The notes beneath the pieces are model-generated. The model ran no database searches and was not told where the DNA came from. It saw nothing but the letters and a program-made list of their open reading frames with translations. Position numbers and translations under genes: made by a program. A DNA stretch of 64,000 bases from Shimia sagamensis (GTDB lineage Bacteria; Pseudomonadota; Alphaproteobacteria; Rhodobacterales; Rhodobacteraceae), in NCBI RefSeq assembly GCF_900182745.1, contig NZ_FXTY01000007.1, positions 124,001 to 188,000 of the forward strand, read 5' to 3'. Positions 25,303 to 34,647 of the stretch are shown here, piece by piece (the stretch's first letter is position 1; every line of letters starts with the position of its first letter).

Positions 25303-26132
25303 TGCAAGGTGACCATTTCCGCCTGCGCTTCGGTCACAAAGGCCCCACCTGGATAGCGCACGCCAACTTCGTTCAACGTCACACAAGCCTCATTGGTTTG
25401 CCCCAAAGCGCCCAGAGATTTTCCGAGACGGAACAGGGCCTCCGGCGCGGTGCCGGACTGCGGCGAACCCGAGTAAGCCTCAAGAAACGCACGCGCCGCA
25501 CCGGTCAGATCGGTTTTGCCCTCAAGCGCCTGACCGCGACGCAGATGCGCCTCTGCCTCAAGCGGGCTGCCGGGATAGGTTTGCACAAAGGTCGAAAACT
25601 GGTCCGCAGCCGCACCAAATTCACCCGCGTCCAGCGCGGTCAATGCGCGGTTGAAATCCGCTTCTTCACCAACTGCCAATTCGGTTGGCGCACCATCGCC
25701 GGAGCCGGTGTCATCGCCCCCACCTGTCGTCGGCAAGGTGTCCACATCACCGCCCAACGTAGTGGTCTCGCCCAGTTGACTCAGATCGCCGCCTTCCAGC
25801 TCCACAAGCCGGAACTCCAGATCGCCAATCCGGTTGGTGCCATCGGTCACAACCCGCTCGACACGATGTTGCAGCTGTTCGGTTTTGCCGGTCAGCACCT
25901 GCAGCTGTCGCTCAATCACGTCTACCCGCTCCAGCGTGGTGGCCCCAGTCACTATGGTGCCTGCGGAGCCAGTGGTGGACAGTTCGCGTTTGAGGTGTTG
26001 CATTTCCACATAGAGGACAGAAAGCTGCTGGCGAATGTCGGCCAGTGTCTCTTCGCGTGTCTGGGCTACGCCCATCATCGGCGCCACGGCAAGCGCAAGC
26101 GCGCTTAGGGAAGCAAATAGGTGCGCTTTCAT
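25293..26132 (-). CDS. cpoB: Tol-Pal system coordinator CpoB (YbgF)
   Basis: A periplasmic protein that links Tol-Pal to peptidoglycan synthesis. The 279 residues start with a signal peptide (cleavage after a VGVAQ-type site near residue 23). A coiled-coil region with LSVLYVEMQHLKREL follows, then a Gly/Asp/Thr-rich linker with GGGDDTGSGDG near residue 150, and a C-terminal TPR array containing GEFGAAADQFSTFVQTYP and EAHLRRGQALEGK, the YbgF pattern. It starts seven bases after the pal stop in the same direction. Confidence 0.93.
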   Translation of the reverse strand: MKAHLFASLSALALAVAPMMGVAQTREETLADIRQQLSVLYVEMQHLKRELSTTGSAGTIVTGATTLERVDVIERQLQVLTGKTEQLQHRVERVVTDGTNRIGDLEFRLVELEGGDLSQLGETTTLGGDVDTLPTTGGGDDTGSGDGAPTELAVGEEADFNRALTALDAGEFGAAADQFSTFVQTYPGSPLEAEAHLRRGQALEGKTDLTGAARAFLEAYSGSPQSGTAPEALFRLGKSLGALGQTNEACVTLNEVGVRYPGGAFVTEAQAEMVTLQCS

Positions 26133-26139
26133 CTGTCTA

Positions 26140-26643
26140 TTACCCCGACAGGTTGGCTGTCAGCACTGTGACCGCGCGGCGGTTTTGGGCGTAACAACTT
26201 TCTTCTGAACAAATTTCAATTGGGCGTTCTTTGCCATAGCTCAAGGTGCGGATGCGGTTTGAAGCCACCCCTTGGGACACCAGAAGCTCTTTTACGGCGC
26301 TGGACCGGCGGGCGCCAAGTGCGAGGTTGTATTCGCGGGTGCCCTGCTCATCGGCGTGACCTTCGATCACCGCAACATAATCCGTGTTCTGCATCAGCCA
26401 ATTGGCCTGCGCCAAAACAACCAAACGACCCTGCTCGCTCAAAGTGGACTGATCCACCACAAACAACACCCGGTCGCCAACAGCCTCTTGAAAGTACGCG
26501 ATGGAGGATGGGTCGGCATTGCTGCCCTGGCCGCTATCGGTGCCTGCGCCAAAGTCATCATCGTTGCCAAACCCACCCGGGTCCGTACAGGCCGCCAAGG
26601 AGAGTGCGGCCACTGTCAGCACTGCTTTTGTCCATAGTTTCAT
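26140..26643 (-). CDS. pal: peptidoglycan-associated lipoprotein Pal
   Basis: An outer-membrane lipoprotein that holds peptidoglycan through an OmpA-type domain. The 167-residue protein has a signal peptide and the lipobox LAAC (Cys near residue 19), then an acidic Gly-rich linker. The OmpA-like domain has VIEGHADEQGTREYNLALGARRS with the diaminopimelate-binding Asp and Arg. The ATG at 26641-26643 gives a normal lipoprotein signal; frames running further upstream do not. Its neighbours are tolB upstream and cpoB downstream. Confidence 0.95.
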   Translation of the reverse strand: MKLWTKAVLTVAALSLAACTDPGGFGNDDDFGAGTDSGQGSNADPSSIAYFQEAVGDRVLFVVDQSTLSEQGRLVVLAQANWLMQNTDYVAVIEGHADEQGTREYNLALGARRSSAVKELLVSQGVASNRIRTLSYGKERPIEICSEESCYAQNRRAVTVLTANLSG

Positions 26644-26749
26644 GAGTATTGCCTCGCCTCTATACCCGTCGTGTTTGCATTCTGCGTTCTTCTTATGAAG
26701 AAGTCTTATCACAAGCTGGTGCGCAAGCAAAACGACGGTGTTTCTTACA

Positions 26750-28075
26750 TTATTGCAACGGTGACCAGCTGGGATCAGAGCCCCCGCCGTTGATTTTCAC
26801 CGGTTTCAAATTCCGCCCCGATACGTCCACAGAATAAAGCGAGGCCGCTCCGCCTGCGCCGCGGGTTTCGCGGGTGAACATGATCACACGGCCGTTAGGG
26901 GACCAGGTGGGGCCTTCGTCCAGGAAAGATGCGGTCAGAAGCCGCTCTTCACTACCATCTGTGCGCATCACGCCAATGTGGAAGCGGCCTTTATGTTGCT
27001 TGGTAAATGCAATCAGATCGCCACGTGGCGACCAGACCGGCGTGCCGTAGCGGCCTTTGCCAAAGCTGATGCGGGTGGCTTCGCCGCCGCCTGACGACAT
27101 GACATAGATCTGTTGCGAGCCGGACCGGTCACTTTCAAACACAATTTTACTGCCATCGGGACTGTAGCTTGGCGCGGTTTCAATGGACGGTGTGGACGTC
27201 AAGCGCTGACGTTTTCCAGAGCCAATGTCCATTTTGTAAAGATCAGTGTTGCCACCTTCGGTCACCGACATCACCACGCTTTTGCCATCCGGGCTGAACC
27301 GCGGCGCAAAACTCATGGTTCCGCTTTCATTGGACAGCACCTTGCGGCGCACGGAACCCACATCGAGCACGTAGACCTGCGGGAAGCCGGTTTCATAGCT
27401 GGTGTACAGCACACGATCGCCAGTTGGTGAGAAACGCGGGGCCAGCACAATAGAGCTGCTGTCGGTCAAATATTGCAGATTGGCGCCATCATAATCCATC
27501 ACCGCGAGACGTTTCTTACGATTGCTCTTGGGGCCAGTCTCAGCCACGTAAACTACGCGGCTGTCAAAGTAGCCGCCTTCGCCGGTGATACGTTCATAGA
27601 CCACATCCGCCACTTTATGCCCCATGCGTCGCCAGCCGTCAGTGGTGCCTTTGAAGCGCAAGCCATTTCCGAGCTCGGTGCCGGCAAACACATCATAGAC
27701 CCTAAACTTCACTTCCAACTGGTTGCCACTTACTGACACACCGCCGGTGATCAGCGCCTGTGCGTTCACCGCTTTCCAATCAGCAAACTGCACCGGGCTG
27801 CCAAAATTGGTGATCGAGGAGATATGCGCCTTGGCTGGAATTTCCCGAAAGAGCCCCGTGCCGTTGAGGTCCGCCGCAATCACTCGACTGATGTCCTTGG
27901 CCACCTGATTGGAGCCAGGGGTTTCAGCGACAAAATCCGGTACAGCAAATGGCATCGGCTCGATCACACCATCGGTGATTTCGATGCGCAGTGGTTGGCT
28001 TTGGGCCACAACGGGATGGGCCAACTGGCCCATCGTCAGGATCCCGATCACTAGGGTCGCAAAAAGTCTCATCAT
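26750..28075 (-). CDS. tolB: Tol-Pal translocation protein TolB
   Basis: A periplasmic beta-propeller that binds Pal and signals to TolA. The 441-residue protein has a signal peptide ending near ...HPVVAQS, an N-terminal alpha/beta domain, and six WD40-like repeats of the TolB kind, seen as [41 protein letters not shown] and [14 protein letters not shown]. Two adjacent ATG codons (28075 and 28072) are possible starts. The first overlaps the tolA stop (ATGA), so translation is coupled. Confidence 0.95.
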   Translation of the reverse strand: MMRLFATLVIGILTMGQLAHPVVAQSQPLRIEITDGVIEPMPFAVPDFVAETPGSNQVAKDISRVIAADLNGTGLFREIPAKAHISSITNFGSPVQFADWKAVNAQALITGGVSVSGNQLEVKFRVYDVFAGTELGNGLRFKGTTDGWRRMGHKVADVVYERITGEGGYFDSRVVYVAETGPKSNRKKRLAVMDYDGANLQYLTDSSSIVLAPRFSPTGDRVLYTSYETGFPQVYVLDVGSVRRKVLSNESGTMSFAPRFSPDGKSVVMSVTEGGNTDLYKMDIGSGKRQRLTSTPSIETAPSYSPDGSKIVFESDRSGSQQIYVMSSGGGEATRISFGKGRYGTPVWSPRGDLIAFTKQHKGRFHIGVMRTDGSEERLLTASFLDEGPTWSPNGRVIMFTRETRGAGGAASLYSVDVSGRNLKPVKINGGGSDPSWSPLQ

Positions 28076-29154
28076 CTGGACCTCATTTTCTCCGGGTTAA
28101 ATGTAATCTCAACATCCCGCCAATGGTCATATTTTTCTGCGGGTAGATCGAAGCCACTTTTTTGGCAACGCAACACAGCACGGCGCGCGGCGGCAAAAGC
28201 GGTTTTGGCGGCAGCTTCATCGCCGCCCTCGTAACTCAACATGCGAATGTCACCCTGAACCTTGCCGTTTTGATCCAGGCTGAGTCCCACAACTACGGTC
28301 ACATCTGCGGCACGGGAGCCAACATCCACCACCCAACATTGCTGCACCGCCACGCGCAGCCCGTCTTTCTCACCACGGGTGAGCGGCGGACCGGATGGGG
28401 CGGTTGGAGTTGACTCGGTTGGCGCTGCCGCTTCGGCCAGCGCAGCAGCGATGGCGTCTTCTGCCGGTGTTGGCTGTGGCTCCGTCACATTTGGACGTAG
28501 GCGCGGACGCAACGAACGGGCGGGGGCCGCGCTGACCACCTCTTCCTGCTTAGGCTCGGTGGCAATTTCGGTGGAGGCTGCTTCAGGCGCGGTGTCTTCT
28601 TTGACCTCTTCCGCCGCCGCGCCGGCCTCATCCGGCTTGGTGGCTTCTTGCAACGCGTCGGCAATGGCGGTGTCCGGATCCGGCTGCGCCACAGGTTCCG
28701 GCGCAACACGTTCCACCGGTGCCGGGACGGGTTCGACCGGAGCATCCGGAATGATCACGGCCGTATCGGTCTCTGGTGTTGGCAGTTGTGGAGTTGGTTC
28801 CAGGGCCACTTCCGGCTCAGGCGGTACAGACTCTGCAATATCTGCCACGTCTGGCACAATCTCCGGCTCGGCCGCAATTGGCTCAATCGGTTCTGGTTGT
28901 GGCACTGGTGCATCTTCTGGGACCACCACCTCCGGCGCAGGTTCGGTTTCCTCTGGTGGCTGCGGCAAAGCAACCTCTGTGGAAGTCTCGGGCGCCTGTT
29001 GGCTTTGGGTCAACGCATCAAACTCAGCCGTGGAAATCATCGCGACGTCCACCACCTCCATAGGCGGCGGATCGGAGTCAAACACCCCGCCCAACAACAC
29101 CCAGCCAATCAGGCCGGTGTGGGCAACGCCCGAGATATAATGCCCGATATGCAC
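28072..29154 (-). CDS. tolA: TolA-like cell envelope protein (GTG start)
   Basis: An inner-membrane protein that bridges TolQR to TolB and Pal. The 360 residues start with one membrane helix (about residues 10-26, [16 protein letters not shown]). A long Pro/Glu/Ala-rich stretch follows, and then a TolA/TonB-like C-terminal domain with [16 protein letters not shown] and [20 protein letters not shown]. The start is GTG at 29152-29154, since no ATG precedes the membrane helix. The Pro/Glu linker replaces the Lys/Ala helix of E. coli TolA, as is common in alphaproteobacteria. Confidence 0.9.
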   Translation of the reverse strand: MHIGHYISGVAHTGLIGWVLLGGVFDSDPPPMEVVDVAMISTAEFDALTQSQQAPETSTEVALPQPPEETEPAPEVVVPEDAPVPQPEPIEPIAAEPEIVPDVADIAESVPPEPEVALEPTPQLPTPETDTAVIIPDAPVEPVPAPVERVAPEPVAQPDPDTAIADALQEATKPDEAGAAAEEVKEDTAPEAASTEIATEPKQEEVVSAAPARSLRPRLRPNVTEPQPTPAEDAIAAALAEAAAPTESTPTAPSGPPLTRGEKDGLRVAVQQCWVVDVGSRAADVTVVVGLSLDQNGKVQGDIRMLSYEGGDEAAAKTAFAAARRAVLRCQKSGFDLPAEKYDHWRDVEITFNPEKMRSR

Positions 29155-29163
29155 GTGCGCGAC

Positions 29164-29655
29164 CTAGTTGTCCGTCCCGCTTGGGTCAGTACCATCCAAT
29201 GCTGGACCGCCCATGTCGGTCACAAGGCCCACATCGTTAAAGCCACCCGCGTTCAAAGCGCCCATAACTTGCACCACCGCTTCGTAGGGAATTGCGCCAT
29301 CCGCGCGCAGATACACGCGATCCGACTCACGCTCTGCCGCCACGGCGCGCAGCTTCGGAATCAGGTCTTCTGCAGCCACCGGTGTGGTCATAATTGTGAT
29401 TCCAAGGTTTGCGTCAATTGTGATGGTCAATGGCTCTTCTTGTTCACCTGGCAGCGGGTTGGCTGCGGTTTTAGGTAATTCCACTGGCACACCGACAGTC
29501 ATCAGAGGCGCGGCAACCATGAAGATGATGAGCAACACCAGCATCACATCCACAAAGGGTGTGACGTTGATCTCGCTCATTGGCTGGCTGGAGCGGCGAT
29601 TGCGGCGGCGGCGTTTGCCGCCTCCTCCGCCTGATTTCATGACACCGGCGCCCAT
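29164..29655 (-). CDS. tolR: TolR/ExbD proton-channel subunit
   Basis: A single-pass inner-membrane protein that uses the proton gradient with TolQ. The 163 residues have a basic Gly/Arg N-terminus (KSGGGGGKRRRRNRR), then MSEINVTPFVDVMLVLLIIFMVAAPL, in which FVDVMLVLL holds the conserved membrane aspartate. The rest is the periplasmic ExbD domain. It begins three bases after tolQ ends and stops nine bases before tolA. Confidence 0.95.
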   Translation of the reverse strand: MGAGVMKSGGGGGKRRRRNRRSSQPMSEINVTPFVDVMLVLLIIFMVAAPLMTVGVPVELPKTAANPLPGEQEEPLTITIDANLGITIMTTPVAAEDLIPKLRAVAAERESDRVYLRADGAIPYEAVVQVMGALNAGGFNDVGLVTDMGGPALDGTDPSGTDN

Positions 29656-29658
29656 GGA

Positions 29659-30336
29659 TCAGGCGTCCAGCTGGCGGCTAAGGATGGTGGCGAACTCATC
29701 GGCGAAGGCTTCATAGCCTGACACGATGCGGTCGCTGTCCGCACTGAGTTTGTTGTAGAAAATCACCGCCGGAATAGCAGCCAAAAGGCCCAAACCGGTG
29801 GCGAGCAATGCCTCGGCAATGCCCGGCGCCACAACAGCGAGGTTGGTGTTTTGCTGTGCGGCAATCTCGATAAAGGCGTTCATGATGCCCCAAACCGTGC
29901 CGAACAACCCAACAAATGGCGCTGTGGACCCAACGGTGGCGAGGATTGGCAGGCCATGTTGCAGCTCGTCGGCTTCTTTGGCAATCGCCACATCCATCGA
30001 ACGATCAATCCGGCTGGTGGCATTGGCAATCAACCCGCCATCTTGTCGGTGACTGCGCTGCCACTCGACCATGCCAGAGGCAAAGACGCGTGCGGATCGT
30101 CCTTTTGGTTCTGGCCCCATCTCCTCAAAGAGTTTGTCTAGCGGCTCACCAGACCAAAAAGACCGATCAAACCGGGCCGCCTCGCGGCGCGCCTTACGGT
30201 ACATGATGTGTTTTTGGAAAATCACCGACCAAGACCAGAAGGATGCCACAATCAGCATCACCATCACCAGTTTTACGGTTAAAGTTGCGCGCGCAAAAAG
30301 TGCCCACATCGAGAAATCGACTGCTGCGTGTTCCAT
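29659..30336 (-). CDS. tolQ: TolQ/ExbB proton-channel subunit
   Basis: An inner-membrane motor protein with three helices (near residues 17-38, 128-150 and 163-185). The 225 residues show the N-terminal DFSMWALFARATLTVKLVM, GTVWGIMNAF, and GIAEALLATGLGLLAAIPAVIFYN, all typical of TolQ. The ATG at 30334-30336 is chosen to include the first helix. It is the first gene of the tight tolQRAB stretch and follows ybgC after 112 bases, which may hold a promoter. Confidence 0.95.
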   Translation of the reverse strand: MEHAAVDFSMWALFARATLTVKLVMVMLIVASFWSWSVIFQKHIMYRKARREAARFDRSFWSGEPLDKLFEEMGPEPKGRSARVFASGMVEWQRSHRQDGGLIANATSRIDRSMDVAIAKEADELQHGLPILATVGSTAPFVGLFGTVWGIMNAFIEIAAQQNTNLAVVAPGIAEALLATGLGLLAAIPAVIFYNKLSADSDRIVSGYEAFADEFATILSRQLDA

Positions 30337-30448
30337 ATAGCCTGCTCTGCTCTGTGGCCCTCTGTCGGGGCCTTGTTTGCAAGCAAACGTAGACGGTTTC
30401 TACGGGGAAAGCTAATAAATTGGCGTCGCTCGCGGGAATTTGCCCGCT

Positions 30449-30835
30449 TTAGTGCACCATTTGGCGGATATTTGCCGGTAAACGCACCGGTTGGCCCGTT
30501 TCGTTCATGCACACCACCGTGACCATCGCATGAAACAGCACTTCTTCGCCACGTTTCACGCGTTGTTCCATCACCAATCGCGCTGCGGTGACATTGGCTA
30601 CCTCGGTCTCCACGGTCAGCAAATCGTCCAGCACCGCACTACCAAGATAGTCACACTCCACTCGGCGCACGGCAAACACAATGCCCTCTGCCTTCATTTC
30701 GTGTTGGTCCATGCCAATCTCGCGCACCCATTCGCTGCGGCCGCGCTCAATAAACTTGAGGTAGTTGGCATAGTACACAATGCCCGCCATGTCGGTGTCC
30801 TCATAGTAGACGCGGATCGGCAAGGTGTACGGCAT
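30449..30835 (-). CDS. ybgC: Tol-Pal-associated acyl-CoA thioesterase YbgC
   Basis: A hotdog-fold thioesterase of 128 residues. The catalytic region VYYEDTDMAGIVYYANYLKFIERGRSEW is the family signature, with the active Asp in EDTDMAG. It may act on phospholipid or short acyl-CoA substrates at the membrane. The start ATG at 30833-30835 has AGGAGA seven bases upstream; an upstream in-frame ATG lies before that site and is less likely. It is the first gene of the Tol-Pal cluster. Confidence 0.93.
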   Translation of the reverse strand: MPYTLPIRVYYEDTDMAGIVYYANYLKFIERGRSEWVREIGMDQHEMKAEGIVFAVRRVECDYLGSAVLDDLLTVETEVANVTAARLVMEQRVKRGEEVLFHAMVTVVCMNETGQPVRLPANIRQMVH

Positions 30836-30879
30836 TGGCGGTTCTCCTAAACTCATCTTGAGATAGGCGTAGGGGGAAA

Positions 30880-30894
30880 TTGCCCCTTGGGCAA
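30880..30894 (-). terminator. weak hairpin after the MscS gene
   Basis: TTGCCC (30880-30885), three bases, GGGCAA (30889-30894), just past the channel gene stop. Only a short TTT follows in the minus direction, so termination would be weak. Confidence 0.35.
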
Positions 30895-30902
30895 CATTGT
30901 TT

Positions 30903-32189
30903 TTATTCGCTCACAACTGGGATCAAATGCACGTCGCGCTGCGGGAAAGGGATCGAGATGCCTTCGGCGTCAAAGCGCTCCTTAACCTGTCCTGTAAGCC
31001 CCCAATAGACGTCCCAATAGTCTTCCGTGGCAACCCAAGGGCGGCAGAACAAATTGACCGAACTGTCGCCCAATTCACCCACAAAAATCTCCGTAGCGGG
31101 ATCTTTGAGACAGCGTGGATCAGCCGCGACCAAGGTTTTAAGCACCTCAATGGCCTGCGGCGCATTATCGGAATAGGCAATGCCAAACACCAAATCCACA
31201 CGCCGGGTTTGTGCCGCGCTGACATTGGTGATCACGTCGCCCCAGATTTTGGAGTTGGGCACCACAATGATCTGATTGTCGAAGGTGCGGATTTGAGTAG
31301 AGACCACTGACATATCATCGACCACGCCACTTGCGCCGGAGACCTCTATGTAGTCGCCCGTGTCAAACGGCTTGAGCACCATAATCATCAACCCGCTGGC
31401 CAGATTGCCAAGCGTATCCTGCAAGGCAAAGCCAAGGATAAAGCTCAACCCGCCAAAAACCGCAAACAAAGGCGTGACATTCACGCCCGCTACGCCCAAA
31501 GCGACCATCAAGCCAACCACCACTGTGATCCAATAGACCACCGTAAGCACAAATCCCTGCAACAGCTTGGACATCGCTGGCAGGCGGTTCAACCCGCGCG
31601 CCGCTAGTTTGCGCACAAAGCGGGCAATGAACAGAAGAACACATAAAGCCACTAAGAACACGGCGACTTGCAGCAATAATCCAAGCCCACCATCGCGCGA
31701 CCCCAGCCAACCCACCGCAATTGCAGCCATGGTGCGGGCATCAGTGGCTTTGAGTGTTGCCGATGCCATGGCATTCAGAAACTTTTGGTGCGGGGCAATG
31801 TCGTCTGGTGCCCCCCCTTTTGCTGTCCAATTGGATAAGACAGCTTTGTAGTTCGCCGCCACCCGCGCCTGTTCTTCGGAGATGCTCGCCACCTGGCGTC
31901 GTGTCGCCTCGGCAGCGTCTCCTGATAAACCCTCCAGCGTGAGGTTCAGATCGATGAACTTGGCCATCGAATTCGAAGTGTGTCCCTGCCAAACATCAGC
32001 CAACTCTGCCAATTGAGATGTGGTCAACGGGACAACATAAAGCTCTAGACTAGATGTGGGCACTTCCAGGGCACTGGCCTTGGCCATCATCTCATCTGAC
32101 GATGCCTGCGCCATCACAGCCCACGCGCCTAGAACAAAGCACATGGCTAGACCGGCGAAAAGGCCAATGGGTTTCTGCAATCTTTTCAT
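30903..32189 (-). CDS. MscS-family mechanosensitive channel
   Basis: A small-conductance mechanosensitive channel family protein of 428 residues. A signal peptide (MKRLQKPIGLFAGLAMCFVL...AQA) is followed by a periplasmic helical part of about 120 residues, about four membrane helices, the pore-lining helix region with GFALQDTLGNLASGLMIMVLKPFDTGDYIEV (the MscS beta-domain junction), and the C-terminal domain with QIIVVPNSKIWGDVITNVSA. The start ATG (32187-32189) begins a clear signal sequence. It probably protects against hypo-osmotic shock. It is cut off from the upstream gene by a strong hairpin. Confidence 0.92.
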   Translation of the reverse strand: MKRLQKPIGLFAGLAMCFVLGAWAVMAQASSDEMMAKASALEVPTSSLELYVVPLTTSQLAELADVWQGHTSNSMAKFIDLNLTLEGLSGDAAEATRRQVASISEEQARVAANYKAVLSNWTAKGGAPDDIAPHQKFLNAMASATLKATDARTMAAIAVGWLGSRDGGLGLLLQVAVFLVALCVLLFIARFVRKLAARGLNRLPAMSKLLQGFVLTVVYWITVVVGLMVALGVAGVNVTPLFAVFGGLSFILGFALQDTLGNLASGLMIMVLKPFDTGDYIEVSGASGVVDDMSVVSTQIRTFDNQIIVVPNSKIWGDVITNVSAAQTRRVDLVFGIAYSDNAPQAIEVLKTLVAADPRCLKDPATEIFVGELGDSSVNLFCRPWVATEDYWDVYWGLTGQVKERFDAEGISIPFPQRDVHLIPVVSE

Positions 32190-32232
32190 ATCAAAAGCCT
32201 CAAAAAATGCGGGAAGCTTCGGACACTGTTCC

Positions 32233-32272
32233 GGCAAGCGGTCAAAAACTCAAGGTTTTTTGACCGCTTGCC
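32233..32272 (-). terminator. strong hairpin after the CDGSH-GltS gene
   Basis: Arms of 16 bases, 32233-32248 and 32257-32272, pair perfectly around a loop of about eight bases; the core is GCAAGCGGTCAAAAA. The inner A/T part can give a U-run in either direction, so it may stop transcription both ways. It lies between the 32286 stop and the mscS start. Confidence 0.65.
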
Positions 32273-32285
32273 GTTAGATCAATGC

Positions 32286-33818
32286 TTAACCCCCAACGCC
32301 GGCAAAACGTACGCCGCTCAGATCCGCCATCTCGCGTTTCCACGTGGTGATGTCATCGGCGTTCAAGTCAGACAGGTTGCTGTGTCCACAAGCCCGCGCC
32401 AGCACCTGCATCAGCTCCACACTGGCGCCAAAGTAGCGCGCCAGTTTTTCCGCACCAATCTGCACATCCAGTTTTTTGCGCAGTTCCGGCTTTTGCGTCG
32501 CGATGCCCACCGGACAGTTGTTGGAGTTGCACATGCGCGCCGCGATACAGCCGACCGCCTGCATGGCTGAGTTCGACACCGCGACGGCATCCGCGCCCAG
32601 CGCCATGGCTTTGACAAAGTCCTCCGCCACGCGCAAACCACCCGTAATTACCAGCGAAACCTCATCACCGGTTTTGGCATTCAGATGCTTGCGTGCCCGC
32701 GCCAGGGCCGGAATGGTTGGCACTGATATGTGATCGCGGAAAATCAACGGTGCCGCGCCGGTGCCGCCACCACGACCATCGAGGATGATATAGTCAGCCC
32801 CTGCTTCGAGCGCGAAGTCGATGTCTGCCTCGATGTGGTTGGCCGAGAGTTTGAAGCCAATTGGAATGCCACCGGAGCGTTCCCGCACCTCATCGGCAAT
32901 GCGGGCAAAGTCCTGTGGCGTATGCAGCTCCGGGAAAGTTGACGGCGACACCGCGCTGTGGCCTGGCTCCAGTCCGCGCACCTCGGCAATTTTGCCCTGC
33001 ACCTTTTCGCCGGGAAGATGCCCGCCTGTGCCGGTTTTGGCGCCTTGCCCACCTTTGAAGTGAAAGGCTTGCACCCGTTCCACCAGCTCCGGTTTCCAGC
33101 CAAACTGCGCAGAAGCCAGCTCATAGAAATATCGCGAGTTTTCCGCCTGCTCCTCGGGCAACATACCACCTTCGCCAGAACAGATCCCCGTGCCTGCCAG
33201 CTCTGCGCCACGTGCAAGTGCGGTTTTGGCCTCTTCGGAAAGTGCGCCGTAGCTCATGTCAGAGACAAACAGCGGAATGTCCAACTGCAACGGCTTGGCC
33301 GCACGCGGGCCAATCACCACGGAGGTATCGACTGCTGCATTGTCTAGAAGCGGCTTGCGCGCCACCTGGGCGGGCAGGATCTGAATGTCATCCCATTGCG
33401 GCAGGTCTTTGCGCGGCACGCCCATGGAACCCATTTCTCCGTGATGACCCAACTTGCTCAGCCCATCGCGTGCAAGTTCGTGAATGCGTGCCACGGTGGG
33501 TTCTTCAGGTGTCGGCACCGCTTGCGGTATCTCCGATTGCGGCTTGGGCGCGGGATCGCCCGGCTTGGCATCCGTGATCCGGGTATGGGCGCCGTCGCAA
33601 AACGGCGCATTGGCGCTGGCCTTGCATTGGCACAAAAACGCATCACCACTTTTTTCGGCAGTGAATTTCTGCGGTTTCATCTCTGTGCCGGCATGACTGC
33701 CGTCACAAAACGGTTGGGTCTTGGACCTCCCGCAGCTGCACCAGAAATAGGTTTTGCCGTCTTCCAGCTCCACTTTGACGGGTCGGGTCGCCGCAATGAT
33801 GGGCACATCACCTGCCAT
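32286..33818 (-). CDS. fusion of two CDGSH iron-sulfur motifs with a glutamate-synthase FMN barrel
   Basis: A 510-residue protein. Residues about 25-80 carry two CDGSH-type sites: Cys27, Cys29, Cys38, His42 and Cys63, Cys65, Cys74, His78, each of which could hold a 2Fe-2S cluster. After a Pro-rich linker comes the FMN-binding barrel of glutamate synthase (GltS), with FKGGQGAKTGTGGHLPG, ILDGRGGGTGAAP, and the 3Fe-4S cysteines Cys424, Cys430 and Cys435 in the C-x5-C-x4-C form. It lacks the glutaminase domain of GltB. The start ATG (33816-33818) has AAGGAG upstream. The reaction is unknown; it may be an FMN oxidoreductase fed by the N-terminal clusters. Confidence 0.9.
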   Translation of the reverse strand: MAGDVPIIAATRPVKVELEDGKTYFWCSCGRSKTQPFCDGSHAGTEMKPQKFTAEKSGDAFLCQCKASANAPFCDGAHTRITDAKPGDPAPKPQSEIPQAVPTPEEPTVARIHELARDGLSKLGHHGEMGSMGVPRKDLPQWDDIQILPAQVARKPLLDNAAVDTSVVIGPRAAKPLQLDIPLFVSDMSYGALSEEAKTALARGAELAGTGICSGEGGMLPEEQAENSRYFYELASAQFGWKPELVERVQAFHFKGGQGAKTGTGGHLPGEKVQGKIAEVRGLEPGHSAVSPSTFPELHTPQDFARIADEVRERSGGIPIGFKLSANHIEADIDFALEAGADYIILDGRGGGTGAAPLIFRDHISVPTIPALARARKHLNAKTGDEVSLVITGGLRVAEDFVKAMALGADAVAVSNSAMQAVGCIAARMCNSNNCPVGIATQKPELRKKLDVQIGAEKLARYFGASVELMQVLARACGHSNLSDLNADDITTWKREMADLSGVRFAGVGG

Positions 33819-33962
33819 GTCACACTCCTTGTTCACGTTTGGCTACGCAAACAGAGTGCCTCAAACGGTGCAACAAACAAACAGGAGGGAATGCACACAG
33901 AGCTCCGCACCTATGCACATGACAAGGTGCCTTACGCAGGACACCGTGCGTTTATGCAGGAT

Positions 33963-34589
33963 TTAATCCAATCGCAGCCGCGCAAACAGACGCAGCGCGT
34001 GGCTAGCATCTTCCGCTGCCACCGGCATCATCCGGTCATAGGCGGCGGCTATCACTGCCGCGATCTCCGGGCGCAACACCGTGGCCCCGCTGTCTGGCAC
34101 AACAGCCAACGGTGAGGTGTCCGCGAACGCTTTTGGCCCCCAGGTCACAATAGTCTGTACAGCCTCACCCAATGCCAAGGCTTCGGCGGGGATTTGGGAC
34201 ATAGCTTCATTCATACGCAGAAATACAAACGCCGCCTGGATGCTGCCATCATTGTCAAAGCGGAACCCACGGTATTGGGTGGCATCCGCCTTTTGCAATC
34301 GGCCAACCAAAGCTGTCAGATCGGGAATAAGGCGCTCTAGGTCCGGCACCTCCAAAAGCTCCTCCCATTCGCGAAAGAAGAAAATCATCAGGTTGCTGCC
34401 AAGTTCCGGATCGGTCTCTGCCATCTGGTGACCAACCAAGGTGGCCACCGCTTCCAGCGCGCCTTTGACAATTTCCAGCGTCGCGTCCTCAACTCCGAAC
34501 ACCACTGGCGAAATCGGGCGCCCCCAACGGGCAAATCCATAGCTGCCATCGTGGCGGGTGAAGAGAGATTCAACGTCCTGCGGTGTCAT
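33963..34589 (-). CDS. hypothetical protein, alpha-helical, unknown function
   Basis: A 208-residue soluble protein with no signal peptide. Visible features are the N-terminal YGFARWGRPISPVVFG, a central acidic helix region (FFREWEELLEVPDLERLIP), and the late PDSGATVLRPEIAAVIAAAYD. It looks like a conserved Rhodobacterales protein, but no family name can be given. AGGAGCCC precedes the ATG at 34587-34589. It sits 58 bases downstream of the PfkB kinase gene, same strand, so it may be last in that unit. The 33819-33962 gap to the CDGSH-GltS gene holds only that gene's ribosome site and presumably its promoter. Confidence 0.8.
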   Translation of the reverse strand: MTPQDVESLFTRHDGSYGFARWGRPISPVVFGVEDATLEIVKGALEAVATLVGHQMAETDPELGSNLMIFFFREWEELLEVPDLERLIPDLTALVGRLQKADATQYRGFRFDNDGSIQAAFVFLRMNEAMSQIPAEALALGEAVQTIVTWGPKAFADTSPLAVVPDSGATVLRPEIAAVIAAAYDRMMPVAAEDASHALRLFARLRLD

Positions 34590-34647
34590 ATCGGGCTCCT
34601 GTCAGATCGCCCGCTATGTGCCGCCAAGCCAGACCTAAAGCAAGCCC

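Noticed and set aside
28379-29140. A Ser/Gly-rich 253-codon frame on the + strand
   Set aside because: It is antisense to the Pro/Glu/Ala-rich linker of tolA, which produces Ser/Gly codons on the other strand. No ribosome site or motif was seen.
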